DNA of 27,644 bases, from the NCBI GenBank assembly GCA_035308145.1, contig DATGHD010000265.1, positions 1-27,644 of the forward strand, in the 5' to 3' direction. The notes beneath the pieces were generated by a model. That model was given only the letters and a program-made list of their open reading frames with translations. It ran no database searches and had not been told where the DNA came from. Numbering within the stretch: position 1 is the stretch's first letter; the number at the start of each line of letters is the position of its first letter. Origin of the DNA: Roseiarcus sp035308145 (GTDB lineage Bacteria; Pseudomonadota; Alphaproteobacteria; Rhizobiales; Beijerinckiaceae). Below, one piece after another: positions 7,149 to 13,389 of the stretch. A program made the position numbers and the translations under genes.

Positions 7149-7393
7149 CCCCCTCTCCCCGCTTGCGGGGAGAGGTACGGTGAGGGGCCGGTCGCAAGGG
7201 CTCGGCGAGGCAAAGTCATGCGGGGCATTCGCATACCCGAGGCGAAGACCAATGCCGAAGTTTACGAGCAGGCCGATCGCGTATTCGACGCAATCCTGCT
7301 TGCGCTAAGGCAGGACGCCGCATGACCGGGCCTGCTCGGCGCCTTTCCGACCGGCCCCTCACCGTACCTCTCCCCGCAAGCGGGGAGAGGGGG
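7149..7393. repeat. Pair of 46-bp palindromic units in inverted orientation
   Basis: The copies at 7149-7194 and 7348-7393 are exact reverse complements over 46 bases. Each copy itself contains a hairpin (CTCTCCCCGC-TT-GCGGGGAGAG). A third, diverged copy lies at 17012-17052. The pair brackets 153 bases holding one tiny open frame. This looks like a REP-type or MITE-like double unit. Confidence 0.85.
7218..7325 (+). CDS. Doubtful 35-aa open frame between palindromic units
   Basis: ATG 7218 opens 35 codons with a peptide ending DRVFDAILLALRQDAA. The ending faintly recalls the C-terminal helix of DUF559 endonuclease-like proteins, which I associate with this kind of palindromic repeat, but the peptide is too short to judge. 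It may be the stump of a longer gene replaced by the repeat pair, or chance. No convincing ribosome binding site is present. Confidence 0.2.
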   Translation: MRGIRIPEAKTNAEVYEQADRVFDAILLALRQDAA

Positions 7394-7456
7394 AGACGAG
7401 CGCCGTCGCGACACAACGTCTGAATGGCGTAGGGTTGATCAGGCGAGGTGAAGACG

Positions 7457-7927
7457 ATGGCCGACAAGACGCCCGTCAAATCAACGAAGGTTGCGAAGAA
7501 GGCCGCCGCCAAGCCCGTCAATGCAAAGCCGACCCTCCTCTCGGGCGGCAACCCGCAGATCGCGAAGGGGTACGGCGACGCCCCCGTCGAGGCCTATATC
7601 GCGGCCATGCCGGGCTGGAAACGCGACATCGGGCGCCGCCTCGACGCGCTCATCGTCGCCGCCGTCCCCGGCGTGCAGAAAGCCGTCAAATGGAACTCGC
7701 CGCTTTACGGTGTCGAGGGCCAGGGCTGGTTCCTCGGCCTCCACTGTTTCACGAAGTTCGTGAAAGTGGCCTTCTTCCGCGGCGCGTCGCTGCGTCCTCT
7801 CCCGCCCGGCGCCTCCAAGAGCAAAGACACGCGCTATCTCGACATCCGCGAGGGCGATCAGCTCGACGAAGCGCAGTTCGTCGCCTGGGTGAAGCAAGCG
7901 AGCCAGTTGCCGGGGGAACAAATGTAA
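7457..7927 (+). CDS. DUF1801 family protein
   Basis: A 156-aa protein of the DUF1801 (YdhG-like) family, a small alpha/beta fold of unknown biochemical role. The N-terminal 30 residues are Lys/Ala-rich (KSTKVAKKAAAKPVNAK) and probably disordered. The domain follows: DAPVEAYIAAMPGWKRDIGRRLDALI, VPGVQKAVKWNSPLYGVEGQGWFLGLHCFTKFVKVAFFRGASL and a closing YLDIREGDQLDEAQFVAWVKQA. The KWNSPLYG and FFRGASL segments are diagnostic. ATG 7457 is preferred over GTG 7448 because GGTGAAG lies just ahead of it. It stands alone after the palindromic pair. A second, divergent DUF1801 gene lies at 11808 in this window. Confidence 0.82.
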   Translation: MADKTPVKSTKVAKKAAAKPVNAKPTLLSGGNPQIAKGYGDAPVEAYIAAMPGWKRDIGRRLDALIVAAVPGVQKAVKWNSPLYGVEGQGWFLGLHCFTKFVKVAFFRGASLRPLPPGASKSKDTRYLDIREGDQLDEAQFVAWVKQASQLPGEQM

Positions 7928-8048
7928 GCGCTGGGCCGGCGGACCCGATCGATCCGGCGGGGCGCCGAAAATGGATGGGATGCCGCACGTGAGATGCTAT
8001 CCACCTCCGCATGATCCCAGAGGATCACGATAAGGGAATCTGGTGTCC

Positions 8049-8080
8049 AGCGCATTCAATGATGCTTCGCGCAGCAGCGC
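8049..8080. repeat. Direct repeat copy 1 flanking the HEPN-like gene
   Basis: Thirty-two bases match the stretch at 9160-9191 at 27 positions and in the same orientation, 1111 bases apart. Both contain GCATT(C/T)(A/T)ATGATGCT followed by CGCGCAGCAGC. Together they bracket the HEPN-like gene. Confidence 0.6.
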
Positions 8081-8108
8081 CGCCGCAGCACCCTTTACTC
8101 CATCCGGC

Positions 8109-8966
8109 CTACGAGCTGCTTTTCGCTTTGATCTTTTCTCGCTCTTCCTCGATCTCTTTCGCGAGTTCCTGAGGAAGATGGATATTAGTCTTAACCCAGT
8201 CCCACAGCACGTCATTGTGTGCGAAGTTTTTCGACCCACCTTCAAGCGGATCGAAGAGGCGGCGGGCCAGCACCGGGTTTTGGGCCGATGAAGTATAGGT
8301 CGGCGGCGACTGCCTGTGGTCATGGGGAGTAAACGGAAAATTGCAGATCAGTGAGGCTTCCAGCAATTCCTGGCCGTGCTTGCCTGACATCGTTTCTTCC
8401 AACTTCGAGTCCAGATGCCACCGCTTCGGGTACTTGCCGAGCACTTCTCGATTCGACATGTTGGTCGCACCGTCTTGCGGCCGTCCCAATTCATATGCCT
8501 CCAGCGTCTTACACACTCGGCGGATACTATAGACCACCTGATCCAGCTTCCACAGGTCTTCTGGGTGCCTGATGTACCCAAAGATTTGATAGCGGTTGTC
8601 TGCTTGTCCGTCGCGATACAGGCGAGTGATAAAGTTTTCCATCGTCTCATCGCGCCAGCATTTGGCCGGCATCCGCTCGTCCGGCTTGGTGAGCGTGATT
8701 GGAAACAGTTCTGGCGCGAGCGGCTTGACGGCTTCGAGCAGTTTCGTGATGCTATGACCGTACTTTTTCGTGCTCTTACCGTTCATAAGCAGTGCGGCCT
8801 TTAAATATTTCTCGACCGAGTGCACTGCGAGCCAGAAAAAATCTACGTTCAAGTGATGATGGAAGCTCCATCGAGCCAGGACGTAGTTATCATCGGCTGT
8901 CGCAATGAACATCTCATTTATGATGCTGTGCTTCTCGGCGTGGAACTCATCGAAGATTTCTGGCAT
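8109..8966 (-). CDS. HEPN-like domain protein, function unknown
   Basis: A 285-aa protein. Residues about 25-85 look like the helical core of a HEPN domain: ARWSFHHHLNVDFFWLAVHSVEKYLKAALLMNG followed by STKKYGHSITKLLEAV. This is the pattern of a substrate-binding or RNase HEPN fold (EK-LKA helix, then GH-LxxLL). A potential R-x4-H arrangement (Arg32/His37) exists but its role is uncertain. The middle part has a conserved-looking NRYQIFGYIRHPEDLWKLDQVVYSIRRV. The C-terminus is highly charged (LAKEIEEEREKIKAKSS). HEPN proteins often belong to toxin-antitoxin or defence loci, but no MNT-type partner is adjacent; the next gene upstream encodes a nuclease-like protein. GC and codon use are lower than in neighbouring genes, suggesting recent acquisition. 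The start at ATG 8966 lacks a clear ribosome binding site, so it could be internal. Confidence 0.6.
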   Translation of the reverse strand: MPEIFDEFHAEKHSIINEMFIATADDNYVLARWSFHHHLNVDFFWLAVHSVEKYLKAALLMNGKSTKKYGHSITKLLEAVKPLAPELFPITLTKPDERMPAKCWRDETMENFITRLYRDGQADNRYQIFGYIRHPEDLWKLDQVVYSIRRVCKTLEAYELGRPQDGATNMSNREVLGKYPKRWHLDSKLEETMSGKHGQELLEASLICNFPFTPHDHRQSPPTYTSSAQNPVLARRLFDPLEGGSKNFAHNDVLWDWVKTNIHLPQELAKEIEEEREKIKAKSSS

Positions 8967-9159
8967 GGCACGGTTAGCGGTGGTTCGGTGCAGCAGCGAC
9001 GGCTCAGCGCGTGCCGCTATGCTGGAAGCTTATGATCAACAAGTAACCTGGGCCAACCGCAGCCACACATGAACGTCACACGCGTAGCAGGACGGACCGC
9101 AGCGCAATCTAAATTCTTGCCGTCGGGGGAGGCGTAGCGCAATCCGGAGTTAAGGTGAT

Positions 9160-9191
9160 AGTGCATTTAATGATGCTCCGCGCAGCAGCAA
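9160..9191. repeat. Direct repeat copy 2 flanking the HEPN-like gene
   Basis: The partner of the copy at 8049-8080, with 27 of 32 positions identical. It lies between the HEPN-like gene and the PD-(D/E)XK-like gene. It could be a recombination or insertion footprint or a member of a dispersed repeat family. Confidence 0.6.
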
Positions 9192-9229
9192 CGCGCTCAA
9201 CTCACAGAGTTCAGATCGAGGCAGTGTCA

Positions 9230-9826
9230 CTATACGAAGTACCTGCTTGACGTACGATCACGATAGTCCAAAAGATCGGGATAGGGCGAAATCCACTTGG
9301 CAATGTCGTCGTGATAAAACACGTCGTCGAAGCTTTTAATCCGGGTGTCGTCCCTTAGGTTTTCACCACACGCGAGTAAAGTCGCGAATCCCACATGTTC
9401 AAGTACTGTCGCCGGCCTGGTTTGGGGACTTGACCAACATTTTGCGCGACGAGGGTAGGTCTCAGCTTGCCACTTCCGAAAATCATCGCCCGGCGGTTTC
9501 ACCTCGACGTGTACCGCAAAATTTGAACCAGAGGGTTCTCTAAGGATGATTAGTATATCGGTCTCTGTGCGCCTTTTGTCTCTGGGCTTCCATTCCTCGA
9601 CCTGACAGGAACACGTGTCTCTGCAAAAATGGTTAAACCAGTACCAGCGTCGTTGCTCTCTCGTATTTCGCATTTTCGCTTGAAACTTGGGCAGCGGACA
9701 CGAGTCCGCGGCCACATTTGCATACTTCGTGCGAGCCAAAATCCAACGCCTGAAATCCGGTCGCGTCATGATCGCCCTGGCGAGGGGGCGCGCATAACGA
9801 AATTCAAGCGACGAGTATCTGGCCAT
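9230..9826 (-). CDS. Hypothetical protein with PD-(D/E)XK-nuclease-like motif
   Basis: A 198-aa protein I do not recognise as a named family. Its centre carries a plausible PD-(D/E)XK nuclease core: TETDILIIL (Asp90 on a predicted strand), then after a turn VHVEVK (Glu108, Lys110), then a helix with Gln120 and Tyr124 in a Q-x3-Y pattern that recurs in RecB-like and restriction-enzyme members. A Glu near residue 57 could be the helix-1 acid. The N-terminus is rich in Arg and aromatic residues. A Cys cluster (residues 68, 72, 74) precedes the core. GC is lower than in the flanks and the neighbour is a HEPN-like protein in the same orientation. The start at ATG 9826 is not supported by a strong ribosome binding site. 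The nuclease assignment rests on motif spacing only. Confidence 0.5.
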   Translation of the reverse strand: MARYSSLEFRYARPLARAIMTRPDFRRWILARTKYANVAADSCPLPKFQAKMRNTREQRRWYWFNHFCRDTCSCQVEEWKPRDKRRTETDILIILREPSGSNFAVHVEVKPPGDDFRKWQAETYPRRAKCWSSPQTRPATVLEHVGFATLLACGENLRDDTRIKSFDDVFYHDDIAKWISPYPDLLDYRDRTSSRYFV

Positions 9827-9858
9827 CTTGATTTGCTTGCCGAAAGCGTAAGCCCCCC

Positions 9859-9890
9859 AACATATCTTTAAATCAACATATCTTTAAATA
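9859..9890. repeat. Two tandem 16-bp AT-rich direct repeats
   Basis: AACATATCTTTAAAT(C/A) occurs twice head to tail (9859-9874 and 9875-9890), differing only in the last base. The pair lies 33-64 bases upstream of the minus-strand gene starting at 9826. This position suits a promoter or regulator-binding array. The AT content contrasts sharply with the surroundings. Confidence 0.75.
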
Positions 9891-9991
9891 AGGTGACAGG
9901 AGCACGCGCCCTGGTCAATCTTGCGATTGGAGAAGGAGGAGAAATGGACGCGAAGAAAAGTGGGTCATAGAAAAGCACCTTTGCGACTGAT

Positions 9992-10849
9992 CTAATGCAA
10001 ATGCCTCAGCTTGTCCGGGTTCCGCACCACATAGATCGCCGCGATCTTGCCGTCCTCGATGTCCAGCGCGGTGGTCTGGAGTTCGCCGTCGGCCTCCAGC
10101 GTGACGAAGCCGGGCAGGCCATTGACGTAACCGGCGCGCACGAGTTTCGAGCCGTTCTTCTGGAACTGAGCCCTAAGAAACTCGTGAAACTTCATGACGG
10201 CTTCGAAGCCGACGATCGGCGCCATGGCCGCCGGGCGTTTACCGCCGCCGTCGGCATGGACGCTGACGTCGGCCGCCAGCATGGCGCCGAGCGCCTTCAT
10301 GTCGCCTGAGCGCGAGGCGGCGAAAAAAGCCTCGGCAAGTTCGAGGCCGCGTTGCTTCTCGAGCTTGAAGCGCGGCCTCGCCTCGCGGACATGGGCGCGG
10401 GCGCGGGTCGCGAGCTGGCGGCAGGCTGCGGGATCGCGCTGGACGGTCGCGGCGACCTCTTCGAAGCCCAGCCCGAACACGTCGTGCAGCAGAAAGGCCG
10501 CCCGTTCGAGCGGCGAAAGGCGCTCCAGCGCCAGCATCAGTGGCAAGGTCACGTCGTCCTCTTGGCTCTCTTCGACGACGGGATCGGGAAGCCAGGGCCC
10601 AATATAGGTCTCGCGCTTAACGCGCGCGGATTTCAGCTGATCGAGACAGAGGCGCGTGACCGAACGGCGCAAGTACGCCTCGGGCTCGCGCACCTCGCTG
10701 CGGTCGGCCCTCATCCAGCGGATGAAGGCCTCCTGCACAGCGTCCTCTGCGTCAGCCACGGAGCCGAGCATGCGGTAGGCGACGCGCATGAGCTTTGGAC
10801 GCAGCGGCTCGAATGTGGCCGCTGCGTCCTCGTGGCTGACGCCTGTCAT
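9992..10849 (-). CDS. ECF41-type RNA polymerase sigma factor with SnoaL-like C-terminal domain
   Basis: A 285-aa extracytoplasmic-function sigma factor. Region 2 covers about residues 12-80 (YRMLGSVADAEDAVQEAFIRW, EPEAYLRRSVTRLCLDQLKSA). Region 4 covers about 103-160 (LERLSPLERAAFLLHDVFGLGFEEVAATV). The linker has GPWLPDPV at 85-91. The C-terminal extension (165-285) is a SnoaL/NTF2-like domain with DGGGK at 200-204 and NPDK at 277-280. These motifs define the ECF41 group, in which the extension modulates sigma activity instead of an anti-sigma factor. The ATG directly abuts the TAG stop of the upstream decarboxylase gene, implying translational coupling. The ECF41-like promoter ahead of that operon suggests positive autoregulation. 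The stimulus is unknown. Confidence 0.92.
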   Translation of the reverse strand: MTGVSHEDAAATFEPLRPKLMRVAYRMLGSVADAEDAVQEAFIRWMRADRSEVREPEAYLRRSVTRLCLDQLKSARVKRETYIGPWLPDPVVEESQEDDVTLPLMLALERLSPLERAAFLLHDVFGLGFEEVAATVQRDPAACRQLATRARAHVREARPRFKLEKQRGLELAEAFFAASRSGDMKALGAMLAADVSVHADGGGKRPAAMAPIVGFEAVMKFHEFLRAQFQKNGSKLVRAGYVNGLPGFVTLEADGELQTTALDIEDGKIAAIYVVRNPDKLRHLH

Positions 10850-11326
10850 CTAAGCGGCGACCGCCTTGGCGGCGACGGCCTTCGCCGCCGCCGGATCGGC
10901 GAACAAGCCGAAACCGACCGCGATGCGGTTCCAGCCATTGATGACATTGATCATCAGCGTGAGCTTGACCTGCTCCTCTTCGGTGAAATGGCTTTTGAGC
11001 GCTTCGTAGGCGGCGTCGCGCGAACGCCCTTCGGAGAGCCGGGTCAGCGCGTCGGTCCAGCCGAGGGCGGCGCGTTCGCGCTCGCTAAAGCAGGGGGCTT
11101 CCCGCCAGGCCGACAGGAGGTAGATGCGCTGCTCGGTCTCGCCTTTCGAGCGCGCGTCCGCCGCATGCATGTTGAGGCAATTGGCGCAGCCGTTGATCTG
11201 GGAGGCGCGGATCTCCACGAGATGCCTGAGGCTCGGCTCGAGGCTCGAGGCGACGGTCATTGATGCGCCGAGCCAAGCCTTCATCAGCGAAGGGGCGACG
11301 GCGAAGGGATCGAGTTTGGCGGTCAT
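10850..11326 (-). CDS. Carboxymuconolactone decarboxylase/AhpD-like protein
   Basis: A 158-aa protein of the CMD / AhpD-like family, all-helical, with the redox motif E-x7-C-x2-C-x3-H: Glu39, Cys47, Cys50 and His54 in EIRASQINGCANCLNMH. This implies peroxidase-linked or thiol-disulphide activity rather than decarboxylation. ATG 11326 is preferred over an upstream start at 11356 because AAGGAG lies 6-7 bases ahead of it and the homology begins there. The last 13 residues (AAAKAVAAKAVAA) are a small imperfect repeat outside the fold. It is the first gene of a two-gene operon with the ECF41 sigma factor, whose ATG follows the stop codon without a gap. This is the standard partner gene of ECF41 sigma factors. 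Confidence 0.9.
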   Translation of the reverse strand: MTAKLDPFAVAPSLMKAWLGASMTVASSLEPSLRHLVEIRASQINGCANCLNMHAADARSKGETEQRIYLLSAWREAPCFSERERAALGWTDALTRLSEGRSRDAAYEALKSHFTEEEQVKLTLMINVINGWNRIAVGFGLFADPAAAKAVAAKAVAA

Positions 11327-11356
11327 GATGGGCTCCTTTGTTGGTTCCGACACCAA

Positions 11357-11383
11357 GACGAGGCAGGGGCTGGCGGTGTGACA
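11357..11383 (-). promoter_or_regulatory. ECF41-type promoter (TGTCACA-N16-CGTC)
   Basis: On the minus strand TGTCACA (11383-11377) is followed after 16 bases by CGTC (11360-11357). It lies 30 bases ahead of the decarboxylase start. This matches the -35 and -10 elements described for ECF41 sigma factors, and the cognate sigma gene is the second gene of the operon. Confidence 0.8.
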
Positions 11384-11551
11384 TGGGGGCTAAAAAAATC
11401 TAGCGTAGAAGCTCAAAATGCTGGTGATCGCGCCGCTCGGCGAGCGTGAGCAAGGTCGAATGGCTTCAGCGTCAGCCAAGAGAATAAGGGGCAAGCGGAC
11501 ATAGATGAACTCGCCTCTAGAGCGCGCGGCGTTTAAACGGAACCCGTCGTT

Positions 11552-11636
11552 GTCATTGCGAGGAGCGTAGCGACGAAGCAATCCATTCATAGAGCTCAGC
11601 CCTATGAGTGGATTGCTTCGCTTCGCTCTTAAATGA
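11552..11636. repeat. Dispersed inverted repeat (CATTGCGAGGAGC ... GCAATCC type)
   Basis: The left arm starts GTCATTGCGAGGAGCG and ends GAAGCAATCCA (11552-11585). The right arm TGGATTGCTTCGCTTCGCTC ... AAATGAC (11609-11636) is its imperfect complement, with a loop of about 23 bases. This motif is a common dispersed repeat in alphaproteobacteria. The surrounding 11384-11807 stretch holds no gene I can support. Confidence 0.75.
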
Positions 11637-11807
11637 CTTAAGTGGTTCTATTTCAAAGCAGCATGCTCTAGCCCATCCCGCCCCTGGTCCGACTTGCCCT
11701 GCGGGCCGCGTCGAACAAAGGGCGAGACGAACTCAAGCTTGGGCTGCAGGTCGGCGACGTTTGGCCCCAGTCGGAACGCGGGGCCGCCCGTGAAGAAAGC
11801 GAAAACA

Positions 11808-12254
11808 ATGAAGAAAGAAATGAAGAACGCCTCGAAGGAAGCAAAAGCCGACGCCTCTCCCTCCCATCTGATCGATGCGAGAATCAAGGCGCTCGGCGAT
11901 TGGCGCGGCGAGACGCTCGCTAAGGTCCGAAGTCTCATCAAAGAGGCCTGCCCCGACGTGGTCGAGGAGGTGAAATGGAGAAAGCCGTCGAACTCGATGT
12001 TAGGGGTTCCGGTATGGGAGCGCGCCGGCATCATCTGCACCGGCGAGACCTATAAGAACGCCGTGAAACTGACCTTCGCCAGCGGCGCCAAGTTGGCGGA
12101 CCCTTCGGGCCTCTTCAACTCCAGCCTCGAAGGCGGCGCGAGACGCGCGATCGACATCCATGAGGGCGAGACGATCAATGAAAAGGCGTTTAAGGCGCTC
12201 ATTCGCGGCGCCGTGGCGCTGAATGCGTCCTCGGCCGCCGGACGGCGGGGGTGA
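11808..12254 (+). CDS. DUF1801 family protein (second copy)
   Basis: A 148-aa DUF1801 protein. The domain reads LIDARIKALGDWRGETLAKVRSLIKEACPDVVEEVKWRKP, then MLGVPVWERAGIICTGETYKNAVKLTFASGAKL, then the C-terminal IDIHEGETINEKAFKALIRGAVAL. The VKWRKP and VKLTFASGA segments correspond to KWNSPLYG and VKVAFFRGASL of the gene at 7457, but the two are clearly different subfamilies, not a recent duplication. ATG 11808 is chosen; GTG 11790 in the same frame is an alternative, and neither has a strong ribosome binding site. The N-terminus is Lys-rich (KKEMKNASKEAKAD). It is followed after 15 bases by the thiopurine methyltransferase gene and probably forms an operon with it. The molecular role is unknown. 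Confidence 0.8.
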   Translation: MKKEMKNASKEAKADASPSHLIDARIKALGDWRGETLAKVRSLIKEACPDVVEEVKWRKPSNSMLGVPVWERAGIICTGETYKNAVKLTFASGAKLADPSGLFNSSLEGGARRAIDIHEGETINEKAFKALIRGAVALNASSAAGRRG

Positions 12255-12269
12255 GCAGGGGCTCTTCTC

Positions 12270-12920
12270 ATGGACGAGAACTTTTGGCGCCGAAAATGGC
12301 AGCGAAACGAAATCGCTTTCCACGAGGGCAAGGCTAATCGGCTCCTGGTGGCGAACTTCAAATTCCTGTCCTTGCCAAAAGGCGCCCGCGTGTTTCTGCC
12401 CCTTTGCGGCAAGACGCGCGACATTCATTGGCTGCTTTCCAGCGGCTATCGCGTGGTCGGCGCGGAACTGAGCGAGATGGCGATCGGACAATTGTTCGAG
12501 GAACTCGGTGTTAGGCCAACCATAAGCGGCGACAAGAGGATCGGCCGCTATGGCGCGGAGGGGATCGACATCCTCGTCGGCGACATCTTCAATGTATCCC
12601 GCGACGATCTCGGCCGCGTCGACGCGGTCTATGACCGCGCCGCTTTGGTGGCTTTGCCCGAGACCGATAGGGGCCGATACGCAGCGCATCTGATGGAGAT
12701 CGCCGATCGCGCGCCGCAATTGCTGATCTCATACGAATACGATCAGCGCCTCCTCGCCGGACCGCCGTTCTCGGTCACCTATGAAGAAGTCGCCCGGCGC
12801 TACCAGGCAAGCTACGACTTAAAGCTTCTGGCGAGCGCCGATGTCGCCGGCGGATTGAAGGGAAAATGCGCCGCGACGGAGAATATATGGCTGCTGACGC
12901 CGCGTGACGCGCCGAACTGA
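12270..12920 (+). CDS. tpm: Thiopurine S-methyltransferase family protein
   Basis: A 216-aa S-adenosylmethionine-dependent methyltransferase of the TPMT family, which in bacteria methylates thiopurines and oxidised selenium or tellurium compounds. Diagnostic features: the N-terminal FWRRKWQRNEIAFHEGKAN cap, motif I as VFLPLCGKTRDIHWL (TPMT proteins have this LCGK sequence instead of the usual GxGxG), VVGAELSEMAI for the acidic ribose-binding loop, and DAVYDRAALVALPETDRGRYAAHL for motif IV. Length fits the family (about 215-220). It lies 15 bases downstream of the DUF1801 gene and converges on an MmcQ/YjbR-like gene whose stop is 4 bases away. The native substrate here is not known. Confidence 0.9.
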   Translation: MDENFWRRKWQRNEIAFHEGKANRLLVANFKFLSLPKGARVFLPLCGKTRDIHWLLSSGYRVVGAELSEMAIGQLFEELGVRPTISGDKRIGRYGAEGIDILVGDIFNVSRDDLGRVDAVYDRAALVALPETDRGRYAAHLMEIADRAPQLLISYEYDQRLLAGPPFSVTYEEVARRYQASYDLKLLASADVAGGLKGKCAATENIWLLTPRDAPN

Positions 12921-12924
12921 CCAA

Positions 12925-13335
12925 TCAATCCGGCGCGCGGGAGCGGGCAGGGCGCGTCGCACGCTGCTTGGCCATCGTCGCCTTCACCAGCGCGCGCGGC
13001 GCCTGGCAGCGCCATGCTGCGGTAAGGAGCGCGCGCATCTCCTTGGCGGAGATGTTGTCGAGGCGCGCCAGCACCGCGGGAAAGCCGCGGTAATGATCCT
13101 CCGTGAAGAATTTTTTTGGATCGGAGAACAATATCGCTTCCTTCTCTTCCGGCGGGCAACGCACGGCCAGCACATCGAGCCGCGGGCGCCTGGGCCGTTT
13201 GGGCTCGACGCGTTCGTGCCAGCTCCAGGCATATCCCTTGCCGCGCACCTCGAAGCGCAACGCCAAGGTCGTGGATAGGTCTTCGGTCTCCGGCAGCGAG
13301 GCCGCGATGCGTCGAACTGTCTGAATATTGACCAT
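12925..13335 (-). CDS. MmcQ/YjbR-like (double wing) family protein
   Basis: A 136-aa protein of the MmcQ/YjbR-like family, small proteins with a CyaY-like or double-winged fold and no proven activity. Segments TVRRIAASLPETEDLSTTLALRFEVRGKGYAWSW, then LAVRCPPEEKEAILFSDPKKFFTEDHYRGFPAVLARLDNISAKEMRALLTAAWRCQAPRALV follow the family order, including the hydrophobic FFTxDHYRGFPAVL block. The C-terminal tail is basic (RATRPARSRA). ATG 13335 is chosen over TTG 13365 because homology starts at VNIQTVRRIA. It is convergent with the methyltransferase gene and runs in the same direction as the LysR gene 54 bases upstream. The function is unknown. Confidence 0.8.
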   Translation of the reverse strand: MVNIQTVRRIAASLPETEDLSTTLALRFEVRGKGYAWSWHERVEPKRPRRPRLDVLAVRCPPEEKEAILFSDPKKFFTEDHYRGFPAVLARLDNISAKEMRALLTAAWRCQAPRALVKATMAKQRATRPARSRAPD

Positions 13336-13389
13336 GGGTGACGGTCTTTCTTGGGACGAGCTCAAGGACGGAACTCTCCGGCTCGCCGA

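Noticed and set aside
8012..8027. Short palindrome TGATCC-CAGA-GGATCA between convergent genes
   Set aside because: Six-base arms with moderate GC and no T-run; it may be chance or part of the local repeat, and neither operator nor terminator can be supported.
10352..11263. A 303-codon plus-strand open frame antisense to the sigma and decarboxylase genes
   Set aside because: The opposite strand encodes two proteins with full family motifs and a matching promoter, so this frame is a shadow.
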